From positions 62,001 through 126,000 of the forward strand of contig CAJTSF010000001.1 in assembly GCA_910578985.1 (NCBI GenBank): a DNA stretch of 64,000 bases, read 5' to 3'. This DNA is from an uncultured Odoribacter sp. (GTDB taxonomy: Bacteria > Bacteroidota > Bacteroidia > Bacteroidales > Marinifilaceae). This document shows, one piece after another, positions 23,474 to 32,116 of this stretch; position 1 is the first letter of the stretch; each line of letters begins with the position of its first letter. Made by a program: the position numbers and the translations under genes. The notes under the pieces were generated by a model. It saw only the letters and a list, made by a program, of their open reading frames with translations, ran no database searches and was not told the origin of the DNA.

Positions 23474-26194
23474 TTACCGCTGCACCCTGTACTTAATCAA
23501 AGTTCCCTCATCCGCTCCCGCAAAAAGATAGAACGCGCCATCCTCCGCAAAAACAATGGAAAAGGGAGAGTCGCCGGCAATCGGGAATCCTTTCGACACG
23601 GCACCGCCCGTCGTCAGCAACCACATTTTCCGCTCTTTCGCATCCGTCAAACCGATTCGCATGTCCGCATAAGAAAAACGGTACACGTAAGGCATATCCG
23701 CATGTTTCCCTTCCAAAGACTTCTCCAACAGCAGTGTCCCGTTCAGTTTGTAAATCAACAAACAGTCGCCGGCGGTAAAAATACACTCCTCCTCTCCATC
23801 CCGGTCCACATCCGCCACATTCATCCGGAAGTGCCTGCCCACTTTTCCCACCTTCACGCTTTCCGTCCGCCCTGTGAAATCCACCAAATGGATACGCCCG
23901 TCCACTCCGGCAAATACCAGACGGGGACGTCCTCCTTTCCGCACCAGATAAAGATCCGTCGGATCGGGCAGGTCGAACACTGTTTTCACCTTCACCCGCT
24001 CATTACCCCGCCGGTCCAAAATATAAAGGCGGTAGCGATCGGCAAACACGATGTAGTCCTTCCCCTCCACCCGGAAGTGCTGCACCTTCGTCACCGCCGG
24101 CGCATCCGTGTTCGCCGGCGCCCATCCCGTCACCGGGCGACCGTCCAATCCGTAAAGGTACACCTTCCGGTCGGCACAAGGGACGAATATCCGGTAATCC
24201 TTCTTCCCGTCATAATCATACAACGATATGCCCTGCACCCCTTTCGCCCGTAAAGTCACGGGAAAATGCCCGGCGGGGTTTCCGTTGCGGTCGATCAGAT
24301 AGATGCGCGAAGGAGTTGAAAAAAGATATTGCAGTTTCCCGTTTTTAAACAAATCCACTTGATAAACGTCACTGTTTATCCGTTCCTCCAGCACCTGCTT
24401 CCAAAGGACACGTCCGGCATCGTTAATCAGGTAAATCGTATGCTTGTCATCCTGCACAAAGAACTCCTGTTCTCCGTTCGTATGGTTGGTCACCGCCACC
24501 GGCTTCATGGTCACCCCTGCCTCCAGTTTGGTCTGCCACAAGACATGCGGACGCGCGTCATCCTGAACGGCTTTCGTGCTGACATACACCGAACTGTAAA
24601 GAATATCTCCCTCATTCGACCACTGCATGCCAAAGGAAGGGAACAACGACACCGCCTTCCCGCTCTCTTTCATCCAATCCCGGGCGCTCTCACGCATATA
24701 TCCCTTATACGGTTGCCACATCTCCGCCGTGCGTGCCCAATATGCCAGGTTATACTTCCCCGCCATCCGCCCTTTCAAATGGCGGTACCACTCCGCATCC
24801 CGAACGGAATTACCATGCACCCCGTCCCGTAAAAAACTTTCCACCGCCCGCTCCGAAGTGGCAAATACCAGATAATTATCCTTCACCAGCACATAGCGGC
24901 TCTTCAGCCCCTCGAATATATATCCCCAATACACCGCAGGCAAATCCTCCACAGGAAAACGGTAGTACGTAAACGCCCGTTCTTTGTCCATCTTGAAACG
25001 CCTGGCGTAATCATCCGTCTCCATATCGTCGAAACGGGCATACTTCGCCAATATTCCCGCCAACCACTCTTTTCCCAGTCCGCCGGATTTCAAAGACGCG
25101 ACCACCAGACCGTCACTCTCCTCCGTGGCTTCGTTATACCCCAGATACGCCATGGCGAACTCCCCCTGCAACAACTTCCGCAACTCCTCCTCCGCTCCCT
25201 TCCCGAGCATGGTGCCGTATTGCAATTTCCGGGCATTGATTTTGTTTATCTTCCCCGCATTGCGACGGTAAGCCTCCAAAGCGCCGAAATAGGTATCCGG
25301 ATGACTCAGGTTCAAAACGCCCAAAGAAACCGCGCGGGCGGGCAACACCTTATCGATGGATGACTCCCGCGGCGCCTGCCCCGCAAACGTGCGGATATAG
25401 GATTTCGACTCCTCGGCATAGTGCATGAAGCCGTTCAAAGAGATTCCGTCCGGCGAAAACTCCCCGTCCAAAGCCCCCCAACGGAACAAACGGGTCACAT
25501 CCAAGCGGGAAAACATTTTGCCGGTTTGCACATACAGGGGCAGAAGTTCCGTGAACATCTCGGTGTTCATAAACACATTCACCCCAGCTCCCGCCGAAAA
25601 ATACTTGTTCACATTCTGGAAACGGCTGCCGACCGACTCACCCGCCTCTTCGGCATCGAACTGTTTCAAACCGTCTTCGATATACAAATCGGAATCGGAA
25701 AGCAGCACAATCCCCCCGCACACTGCAAAATAAACATACTTTTTCCCCTGCTTCAGCGTATAAATTTTATACTGGTCGTACTTGCGCACCTGCTCCCCCT
25801 CCTCCGAAAAAGTCTGGCTCAGATAACTCGCCATCTCGCTGCGGGACAACACCCCCACATGCTCCATCACATACAGGAAAGCCACATCCCTCTTGCCCTC
25901 CACCCGCACCGCCAACGCATAGGGATAGGGCACCACCCTGCCCGTTTCGCGCAACGAATCCGCGACCTGCTCCAGCAATCCCTTTTTCCGGTCGCCCGCA
26001 CCCAACATCCTTGCCCATTTCCGGGGCAGTTCGGGCTTCGCGTTCACGCTCACCACCATCGCCGAATTGTAAGGGATAAAAGACTCTTTAGTGCCCGTAC
26101 GCATCCTGCCCTCCTCGTAAATATACCAGAGAATAAATCCGATAACTCCGAGCAGCACCAAAGCTCCTATGGACAATAAAATTCCTTTTTTCAT
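23474..26194 (-). CDS. DUF3352-like membrane-anchored protein with C-terminal beta-propeller-like repeats
   Basis: 906 residues from ATG 26194; the longer frame would overlap the -7 box. One N-terminal membrane helix (KKGILLSIGALVLLGVIGFI) anchors a large exported part. The first ~500 residues resemble DUF3352-type domains (IPYNSAMVVSVNA at the start, and LPARAVSLGVLN). The last ~330 contain repeated YLIDRNG, YLYGLDG and ILDRRGN motifs of a PQQ/FG-GAP-like propeller. A calcium-type DVDRDGEEE lies near residue 820. The function is unknown; a periplasmic sensor or scaffold is possible. It is divergent from hydE. Confidence 0.7.
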   Translation of the reverse strand: MKKGILLSIGALVLLGVIGFILWYIYEEGRMRTGTKESFIPYNSAMVVSVNAKPELPRKWARMLGAGDRKKGLLEQVADSLRETGRVVPYPYALAVRVEGKRDVAFLYVMEHVGVLSRSEMASYLSQTFSEEGEQVRKYDQYKIYTLKQGKKYVYFAVCGGIVLLSDSDLYIEDGLKQFDAEEAGESVGSRFQNVNKYFSAGAGVNVFMNTEMFTELLPLYVQTGKMFSRLDVTRLFRWGALDGEFSPDGISLNGFMHYAEESKSYIRTFAGQAPRESSIDKVLPARAVSLGVLNLSHPDTYFGALEAYRRNAGKINKINARKLQYGTMLGKGAEEELRKLLQGEFAMAYLGYNEATEESDGLVVASLKSGGLGKEWLAGILAKYARFDDMETDDYARRFKMDKERAFTYYRFPVEDLPAVYWGYIFEGLKSRYVLVKDNYLVFATSERAVESFLRDGVHGNSVRDAEWYRHLKGRMAGKYNLAYWARTAEMWQPYKGYMRESARDWMKESGKAVSLFPSFGMQWSNEGDILYSSVYVSTKAVQDDARPHVLWQTKLEAGVTMKPVAVTNHTNGEQEFFVQDDKHTIYLINDAGRVLWKQVLEERINSDVYQVDLFKNGKLQYLFSTPSRIYLIDRNGNPAGHFPVTLRAKGVQGISLYDYDGKKDYRIFVPCADRKVYLYGLDGRPVTGWAPANTDAPAVTKVQHFRVEGKDYIVFADRYRLYILDRRGNERVKVKTVFDLPDPTDLYLVRKGGRPRLVFAGVDGRIHLVDFTGRTESVKVGKVGRHFRMNVADVDRDGEEECIFTAGDCLLIYKLNGTLLLEKSLEGKHADMPYVYRFSYADMRIGLTDAKERKMWLLTTGGAVSKGFPIAGDSPFSIVFAEDGAFYLFAGADEGTLIKYRVQR

Positions 26195-26198
26195 AAGG

Positions 26199-26206
26199 CA
26201 AATGTA
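26199..26206 (-). promoter_or_regulatory. Promoter -7 box for the DUF3352-like gene
   Basis: TACATTTG on the minus strand, four bases before ATG 26194. Another candidate for a leaderless message. Confidence 0.55.
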
Positions 26207-26238
26207 TAAAAAAAACTTCGACATCCATCGATAAAACT

Positions 26239-26246
26239 TATCTTTG
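26239..26246 (+). promoter_or_regulatory. Promoter -7 box for hydE
   Basis: TATCTTTG lies 23 bases before ATG 26270. The nearer ATG at 26251 opens a frame without family similarity. Confidence 0.6.
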
Positions 26247-26269
26247 TCCGATGAAAATCATCTTTCACC

Positions 26270-27397
26270 ATGGAAACGACGACTTCACCGGCTCCCGCCG
26301 TCCCGGACCGCGACACCCTGATCCGCCTGCTCCGCTGCACGGGCAAGGAGGAAGAGGAATTATACGCCCGCAGCCGCGAACTGCGCGACCGGACCATCGG
26401 CAACGGCGTCTACATGCGCGGGCTGATAGAAATTTCCAACCTCTGCATCAAAGACTGCCTCTACTGCGGCATCCGGCGGTCCAACCGGCAGGCCCGGCGC
26501 TACGACCTGTCCGATGATGCCATCCTCTCCGCCGCCGCATTCGCCCACCGGAACCGCTACGGCTCCGTTGTCCTGCAAGGCGGCGAACGGCAGGACGAAG
26601 CGTTTATTGCCCGGATAGAGCGACTCTTGCAAAAGATAAAGCAACTCAGCCAAGGAACGCTCGGCATCACCCTCTCCCTCGGGGAACAGACGGAAGAGAC
26701 CTATCTCCGTTGGCGGGAAGCAGGCGCCCACCGGTATCTCCTGCGCATCGAAACCTCCGACGAATCCCTCTACCGCCGCATCCATCCGGACAATCCCCGG
26801 CATGACTTCCACACCCGTCTGGCATGTGTACGGACTTTGCAACGCTGCGGTTACCAAACCGGCACCGGAGTCATGATCGGACTCCCGTTCCAGACCGTCG
26901 AAAACCTCGCCGACGACCTGCTTTTCCTGCGCGACATGGACATCGACATGGTCGGCATGGGTCCCTACCTCGAACACCGCGAGACGCCGCTCTGGACAGA
27001 GCGCCACCGCCTCCTTCCCCCCCGCGAGCGGCTACGCCTCGGGCTGCACATGATCGCCTGCCTCCGCCTCCTCATGCCCGACATCAACATCGCAGCCACC
27101 ACCGCCCTGCAAGCCATCGAGCCCGCAGGACGCGAAAAAGCCCTCGAGATAGGCGCCAACGTCATCATGCCGAACGTCACGCCGCTGACCAACCGCGCCG
27201 ACTACCAACTGTACGAAAACAAACCGGGAATGGACGAAGGGGCGGAAGAATCCACCCGTAAACTCATGGAAAGTGTCCGCCAAAGCGGATGCGAGATTCA
27301 GCTCGACACTTGGGGCGACTCCCCCCACTTCAGCCGGAAAGCGCCCGTCAGGCGCCCGGAAGCATCGAACGCACAGGCGCAAAAGCCGACAAGATAA
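26270..27397 (+). CDS. hydE: [FeFe] hydrogenase maturase HydE, radical SAM
   Basis: 375 residues. A radical SAM CxxxCxxC cluster is at C59, C63 and C66 (CIKDCLYC). The chain continues GIRRSNRQARRY, VLQGGE, GLPFQTVENLADDLLFLRDMDIDMVGMGPY and IMPNVTP, all typical of HydE rather than biotin synthase. HydE works with HydG and HydF to build the H-cluster of [FeFe] hydrogenases. Neither partner nor a hydrogenase gene is in this window. Its last 50 bases overlap the convergent LysE gene, and the Pro/Arg-rich tail may be read-through into that gene. Confidence 0.9.
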   Translation: METTTSPAPAVPDRDTLIRLLRCTGKEEEELYARSRELRDRTIGNGVYMRGLIEISNLCIKDCLYCGIRRSNRQARRYDLSDDAILSAAAFAHRNRYGSVVLQGGERQDEAFIARIERLLQKIKQLSQGTLGITLSLGEQTEETYLRWREAGAHRYLLRIETSDESLYRRIHPDNPRHDFHTRLACVRTLQRCGYQTGTGVMIGLPFQTVENLADDLLFLRDMDIDMVGMGPYLEHRETPLWTERHRLLPPRERLRLGLHMIACLRLLMPDINIAATTALQAIEPAGREKALEIGANVIMPNVTPLTNRADYQLYENKPGMDEGAEESTRKLMESVRQSGCEIQLDTWGDSPHFSRKAPVRRPEASNAQAQKPTR

Positions 27398-28004
27398 CCA
27401 GCACGCCGATCAACGTAATCGCGATGCCCGACACCCGGTTGATGCGAATCAACACCCTCAACCGGAACTTCTTGCGGAACAGGTTCACCAACGTGGACAA
27501 GGTGTACCACCACAGCCCGCCCCCCAGCAGAATCCCCAGCAACACAAACATCTCCACCCGCAGGGAAGGCGTATCCCCGAACACCGAAGCGCCGGCAAAC
27601 ACAGCCATGAACACCACGATAGCCACCGGATTGGACACCGTCAAAAAGAAAAGGGTCAGAAAATCCCCCAACAATCCCTTTTTCGACACCCTCTTCTTCA
27701 TCCGTATCTGTTTCAAAGGATTGCCGAAATAAATCGTCGCCCCGACAATCACCAAAAAAATCCCTCCGATAATCTGCAATATCAACTCATGCGACTGGAT
27801 GGCATTCAACACCACCCCCAGCCCGAACGCCGCCACCGTCGCATAAAACAGATCGGCAAACGCCGCTCCCATTCCCGCCACAAATCCGGCAAGCGCCCCC
27901 TTCTGGAGCGTCTTCTGGATAATCAGCACCCCCATCGGTCCCAACGGCACCGACACCATGAGCCCGATGACTATCCCGCGGAATATATAAACCACATCAT
28001 ACAT
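27348..28004 (-). CDS. LysE/RhtB family amino-acid exporter
   Basis: 218 residues with about six hydrophobic helices. The start MYDVVYIFRGIVIGLMVSVPLGPMGVLIIQ matches LysE/RhtB proteins (VPGP-like SVPLGP), followed by GAGMGAAFADLFYA-type sequence. These proteins export amino acids through the inner membrane. The 3' end overlaps hydE by 50 bases on the other strand. It is 18 bases after the acyltransferase fusion gene and may share its transcript. Confidence 0.9.
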   Translation of the reverse strand: MYDVVYIFRGIVIGLMVSVPLGPMGVLIIQKTLQKGALAGFVAGMGAAFADLFYATVAAFGLGVVLNAIQSHELILQIIGGIFLVIVGATIYFGNPLKQIRMKKRVSKKGLLGDFLTLFFLTVSNPVAIVVFMAVFAGASVFGDTPSLRVEMFVLLGILLGGGLWWYTLSTLVNLFRKKFRLRVLIRINRVSGIAITLIGVLVILSAFAPVRSMLPGA

Positions 28005-28022
28005 TGCACATCTCGATTAAGG

Positions 28023-29831
28023 TCACACCTCCAAATGGTCGGGAGAAAAACGGTTCAATATCGTCTCGTCGTTAATCTCTTTCGACAACGACTCGATGGT
28101 AGCCATCGGCACATCGAACAAATCCAGAATCAACAACCCGTCCAGGCACATATTGAACTTCGGATCGATATTGAAACCGATAAGCCGCCCGTTCAACGAA
28201 ATATACTTCTTCAGCAACACCGGCAACTTGTCGTTCGACGGTTCGATATCTCCGATAAACTTATCCAATGCGGCGAGGTCTTTCCCCGACGCCTCGACCA
28301 TCACATCCACGTCCGGGTCGTTCGTCACCACCCGGTACTTGCTCCGCGGCGCCACGCACGCTGCCATTTCCCCGTCCCAGTGATTCCGCGTGATAAATTT
28401 CATAATCAGCTCCTTCGACACCTCCGAATACTTCCCGCTGATGGTCACCGGTCCGATGAGATAACGGTACTCCGGATGCTTGATGAGGAAATACAGGATT
28501 CCCTTCCACAACATAAACAGGGGCAGAGGCTTCCGTTGATAATCCTCCACGATGAACGACCGCCCCAGCTCTATCGACTCGTACAACACCGGCAGCATCG
28601 CCTTCCGTATCTTGAACAACGTGTTGATATAAAAACCTTTCACCCCGTACCCTTCCATAATCTCCTTTCCTTTTCCCACCCGGTACGCTCCCACGATACG
28701 CTGCTCGTCATTGTCCCAGATAAACAGATGGTCGTAATACAGGTCGAACTCATCCAAATCGATGCTGCGGTTCGTCCCCTCCCCCACGGCACGGAACGTC
28801 ACCTCACGCAGGCGTCCGATTTCGTTCAACACATTGGGAATCTTCATTGTCGGCGCACAAAACACCGAATAATTCTTCATCGTGAAAAGCAGGTACTCCT
28901 CCCGGATATGCTCCACCTCACGCAACAACAACTCCGCCGGCACCTCTTTCGCCAGCGGTTCCGCATGCTTTTCCGCCTGCTGCGACTTCGGGAAAAACTT
29001 CTTGACCTCCAGCGACGACCCCAGCAGATAAGTCTTCGCCCTCAGGAACTTCCCGTATTGCCCCAGGTCCGCGAAAGAATTCTGGGTCTCCACGCTGATC
29101 GGTGAACCGACACGCAAACGAATCACCCGGTTCTTCTTGTTCAACAACTCCGAAGGCAACTTGACCGTCCGCAGCAACGGGTGAATCAATCCCAACATCT
29201 GGAAAAGCAAACTGTTGGACCCTTTGAAATAAATCGGAATCACCGGCACATTCGCCCGCCGGATCAATTTCAGCACCGAACCGCTCCACTCCTTGTCCAC
29301 CACCGAATTCGAATCCGCCCGGTAAGCGGACACTTCACCCGCCGGGAACAACCCCAACGGCTTCCCCTCAGACAAATGCCGCAACGCCTCCTTCAACCCT
29401 CCCGCGCTCGACACATCCTTCAGGTTCTCGAAAGGATTCACTCCCAGAAAATAATCCCTGATGGGCACGATTTTCTTCAGCAGGAAATTCGCCATCACCT
29501 TGTAATCCGGTCGGATACGCGACAAAAGCTGTATCAGGATAATGCCGTCCAGACCTCCGAACGGATGATTCGACACCGTGATAAAAGCGCCCGTCGCAGG
29601 AATCTTCTGCAAATCCTCCTCATTCACCTCCACCGTCACGCCCAGCGCGTCGATAAGGCGGTCCAGGAACTCGTGGGGGTCGTCGTTATAGGCATCCGAA
29701 TACAACTTGTTAATCTTATCCAGACGCATGATATACATCACGAGCTTCGCCACCAGCGTGCTGCCCAGGTTCCGCCCGAAGCGGTCCATCTTCGACGCCC
29801 TCAATATATCATCCGATTCAATCAAATTCAT
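28023..29831 (-). CDS. Bifunctional aminolipid acyltransferase (PlsC-like + GNAT/hemolysin fusion)
   Basis: 602 residues. The N-terminal half (~60-300) is a PlsC-type acyltransferase with SNHPFGGLDG carrying the catalytic His/Asp. The C-terminal half (~310-560) is a hemolysin/GNAT-like acyltransferase (FRAVGEGTNRSIDLDEFDLYYDHLFIWD). OlsF proteins join an O-acyltransferase N-terminal part to an N-acyltransferase C-terminal part and make ornithine lipids alone; Bacteroidetes relatives make glycine or ornithine lipids. This protein likely makes such aminolipids at the inner membrane face; which amino acid it uses cannot be read. Confidence 0.85.
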   Translation of the reverse strand: MNLIESDDILRASKMDRFGRNLGSTLVAKLVMYIMRLDKINKLYSDAYNDDPHEFLDRLIDALGVTVEVNEEDLQKIPATGAFITVSNHPFGGLDGIILIQLLSRIRPDYKVMANFLLKKIVPIRDYFLGVNPFENLKDVSSAGGLKEALRHLSEGKPLGLFPAGEVSAYRADSNSVVDKEWSGSVLKLIRRANVPVIPIYFKGSNSLLFQMLGLIHPLLRTVKLPSELLNKKNRVIRLRVGSPISVETQNSFADLGQYGKFLRAKTYLLGSSLEVKKFFPKSQQAEKHAEPLAKEVPAELLLREVEHIREEYLLFTMKNYSVFCAPTMKIPNVLNEIGRLREVTFRAVGEGTNRSIDLDEFDLYYDHLFIWDNDEQRIVGAYRVGKGKEIMEGYGVKGFYINTLFKIRKAMLPVLYESIELGRSFIVEDYQRKPLPLFMLWKGILYFLIKHPEYRYLIGPVTISGKYSEVSKELIMKFITRNHWDGEMAACVAPRSKYRVVTNDPDVDVMVEASGKDLAALDKFIGDIEPSNDKLPVLLKKYISLNGRLIGFNIDPKFNMCLDGLLILDLFDVPMATIESLSKEINDETILNRFSPDHLEV

Positions 29832-29838
29832 CTTACGG

Positions 29839-30129
29839 TCATTTAATTATTATCTCTTTCACCACCGCACTCCCCACCCGGTCATTCAACGCCCGCATCA
29901 ACCCCTCCTTCACCAACGCCATCTCACTCCTCACCACCGCCGAACTGAACGACACGAACAACCGTCCGTCCGCCATGCTCACCCCCGTCGTCCGCGAAGC
30001 AATCGCGTGCCCCACCACCTCCGCCCACACCTCGCACACCTCCTGCTCCTTGAAGCGCTGCTCCAAGCCCATCTGCCGCAACACCTGCCCCACCAGTTCG
30101 TCAATCCGTTTGACCTTTCCCTCTTTCAT
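29839..30129 (-). CDS. DUF721 (DciA-like) protein
   Basis: 96 residues from ATG 30129, because a -7 box covers the earlier Met at 30141. The fold is the DUF721 type: an N-terminal helix (IDELVGQVLRQMGLEQRF) then VWAEVVGHAIASRTTGV and LFVSFSSAVVRSEMALVKEGL. In other bacteria DciA loads the replicative helicase; such genes often neighbour recF, as here. The precise role in Bacteroidetes is inferred. Confidence 0.85.
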   Translation of the reverse strand: MKEGKVKRIDELVGQVLRQMGLEQRFKEQEVCEVWAEVVGHAIASRTTGVSMADGRLFVSFSSAVVRSEMALVKEGLMRALNDRVGSAVVKEIIIK

Positions 30130-30138
30130 AACGGGGGG

Positions 30139-30146
30139 CAAATATA
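30139..30146 (-). promoter_or_regulatory. Promoter -7 box for the DUF721 gene
   Basis: TATATTTG on the minus strand, nine bases before ATG 30129, in the gap after recF. Confidence 0.55.
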
Positions 30147-30157
30147 CGGATTTTTCC

Positions 30158-31258
30158 TCAAACTTTCACCACCTCTCCCCCCTCCACCTGAAACAAACGG
30201 TAATCCACCGCCTGCCCCCGCAAAATCTCATCCAAATGCTCCCGGTTCGTATCGGTCATGAACACCTGCCCGAACAGCTCCCCCCCCACGATGCGCACAA
30301 TCTGCCGCACCCGCTCCGCATCCAGCTTGTCGAACACGTCGTCCAGCAGCAACAGGGGCTTCACTCCGCCCGTACGCAAAATCCACGCATACTGCGCCAG
30401 CTTCAAGGCAAGCAGAAAAGTCTTCTTCTGACCCTGCGAACCGATTTTCCGCACCGGATAGCCCCCGATATGCAGCCCCAGGTCATCCCGGTGCACCCCC
30501 ACCGAAGTGTACGTCAGCATCCGGTCCCGCGCCGCCGTCCTCCGCAACCCTTCCAGCAATCCCCCCTCCTCCGCCGAAGGCTTGTACACCAATTCCACCG
30601 CCTCACGACCGGACGACAACTCCTCATAATAAAACTGGAACACCCCGCGGAACTCCTCCAGGAACTCCCGCCTCCGCCGCATAATCACCTCCCCGTTATC
30701 CGCCAGCTGCTCATCCCACACCTCCAGCGCCTCCCCCTCCAATCCACGCCCTCCGGCGCTCTTCAACAACGAATTGCGTTGCATCAACACTTTATTATAA
30801 CGTATCAGCCGGTGCAGGTAATCCCGGTCGCACTGGCAGATAATCCCGTCCACCAGGCGCCGTCTCTCCTCGCTTCCCCCCTCGATCAGCACCCCGTCCT
30901 CCGGCGACACCATCACCAGCGGCAACAACCCGATATGCTCCGACAAACGCCCGTAAACCTTCTGATTCTTCTTGAACACCTTCTTTCCCCCGCGCTTCAC
31001 CCCGCAATACACCTCCACCGCCTCCCCCTCACGGTCATAACTCCCCTGCACCACAAAAAAAGCCTCCCCGTGCCGGATATGCTGCCCGTCCGGCAATCCG
31101 AAAAAACTCTTGCACATGGACAGATGATACACCGCATCCAGCACATTCGTCTTCCCTGCACCGTTCCGCCCCACAAAACAATTCACCCCCGGAGAAAAAT
31201 CCAGCGAAGCCTCCCCGATATTCTTGAAATTCACGATATGCAATTCCTTCAATTCCAT
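30158..31258 (-). CDS. recF: DNA replication/repair ATPase RecF
   Basis: 366 residues from ATG 31258 (MELKELHIVNFKN); the -7 box at 31283-31290 lies inside the longer frame. Walker A is GRNGAGKT (~30-37). The C-terminal part carries LLLDDVFDKLDAERV (Walker B and D-loop). RecF loads RecA at single-strand gaps with RecO and RecR. It is divergent from the TPR gene at 31372. Confidence 0.94.
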   Translation of the reverse strand: MELKELHIVNFKNIGEASLDFSPGVNCFVGRNGAGKTNVLDAVYHLSMCKSFFGLPDGQHIRHGEAFFVVQGSYDREGEAVEVYCGVKRGGKKVFKKNQKVYGRLSEHIGLLPLVMVSPEDGVLIEGGSEERRRLVDGIICQCDRDYLHRLIRYNKVLMQRNSLLKSAGGRGLEGEALEVWDEQLADNGEVIMRRRREFLEEFRGVFQFYYEELSSGREAVELVYKPSAEEGGLLEGLRRTAARDRMLTYTSVGVHRDDLGLHIGGYPVRKIGSQGQKKTFLLALKLAQYAWILRTGGVKPLLLLDDVFDKLDAERVRQIVRIVGGELFGQVFMTDTNREHLDEILRGQAVDYRLFQVEGGEVVKV

Positions 31259-31282
31259 TCCGGCACAAATCAAAACACGCCG

Positions 31283-31290
31283 CAAAAATA
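31283..31290 (-). promoter_or_regulatory. Promoter -7 box for recF
   Basis: TATTTTTG on the minus strand, 24 bases before ATG 31258. Confidence 0.55.
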
Positions 31291-31330
31291 GAAAAAACAA
31301 GCGGATGTTTCAAAATTCAATTAAAAACCT

Positions 31331-31338
31331 TACTTTTG
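31331..31338 (+). promoter_or_regulatory. Promoter -7 box for the TPR membrane protein
   Basis: TACTTTTG, 33 bases before ATG 31372, divergent from the recF promoter. Confidence 0.6.
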
Positions 31339-31371
31339 CACGTCACAATAAAACTAAACAAACAAAATAAT

Positions 31372-32061
31372 ATGGCACAGCAGCAAAAAAAGAAAGACGA
31401 CGGTTTTGAACAACTCGAAAGCGCCCTCACCAACGGCGAACAATTCATCGAAAAAAACCAGAAGATGATCGTCAATGTCATCCTCGCACTTCTCGTCATC
31501 GTCCTGGCATATTTCGCCTACAACCGATTCGTTTCCGCTCCCAAGACAGAAGAAGCCGCCAACCAGATATTCGGGGCGCAGAACCAATTCGCCCGCGATT
31601 CCTTCAACCTCGCCCTCCACGGCGACGGCAACACCCTGGGATTCCTTGAAATCATCGAACGCTACGGCTCCACTCCCAGCGGCAACCTGGCACACTACTA
31701 CGCAGGACTCTCCTACCTCCGCCTCGGAGAATACGAGAATGCCATCCGGCACCTGAAAAAATTCTCCGCCGACGACTTCCTCCTGGCGAACATGGCACTC
31801 GCCAACATCGGCGACGCCTACATGCAGCTCGGCGACTATCCAGCGGCAGCCTCCCACTACGCCAAAGCCGCCGCCTCCAACGCCAACGACTTCTCCACCC
31901 CGATGTTCCTGCAAAAGAACGGTCTCGCGCTGGAGAAAACGGGCGACTACGCCGGGGCACTCAAATGCTACCGCCGCATCAACAGCGACTTCCCCAACTC
32001 CTCCGAGGCAAGGGACATCGAAAAATACATCCAACGCGCGGAACTGAACATCAAAAAATAA
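31372..32061 (+). CDS. Membrane-anchored tetratricopeptide repeat protein
   Basis: 229 residues from ATG 31372 (MAQQQKKKDD). A Lys-rich N-terminus precedes one membrane helix at ~38-58 (MIVNVILALLVIVLAYFAY). Three to four TPR-like helix pairs follow (LAHYYAGLSYLRLGEYENAIRHL, LANIGDAYMQLGDYPAAASHYAKAA, GLALEKTGDYAGALKCYRRI). The layout resembles YfgM-type periplasmic TPR proteins that assist envelope protein folding; this assignment is tentative. It ends in a strong terminator. Confidence 0.85.
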   Translation: MAQQQKKKDDGFEQLESALTNGEQFIEKNQKMIVNVILALLVIVLAYFAYNRFVSAPKTEEAANQIFGAQNQFARDSFNLALHGDGNTLGFLEIIERYGSTPSGNLAHYYAGLSYLRLGEYENAIRHLKKFSADDFLLANMALANIGDAYMQLGDYPAAASHYAKAAASNANDFSTPMFLQKNGLALEKTGDYAGALKCYRRINSDFPNSSEARDIEKYIQRAELNIKK

Positions 32062-32074
32062 CGACACTGACGCA

Positions 32075-32102
32075 GCCCCCGCATCGCGGGGGCTTTTTTT
32101 TT
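32075..32102 (+). terminator. Rho-independent terminator after the TPR gene
   Basis: An 8-bp GC stem (GCCCCCGC/GCGGGGGC) with loop ATC, followed by nine Ts. Confidence 0.9.
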
Positions 32103-32116
32103 AACACCACCGTCCT

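Noticed and set aside
26251..26517. An 88-codon frame starting at ATG 26251, five bases after the -7 box
   Set aside because: It lies in a different frame from hydE, is Pro/Arg-rich and shows no family features; hydE from 26270 is complete.
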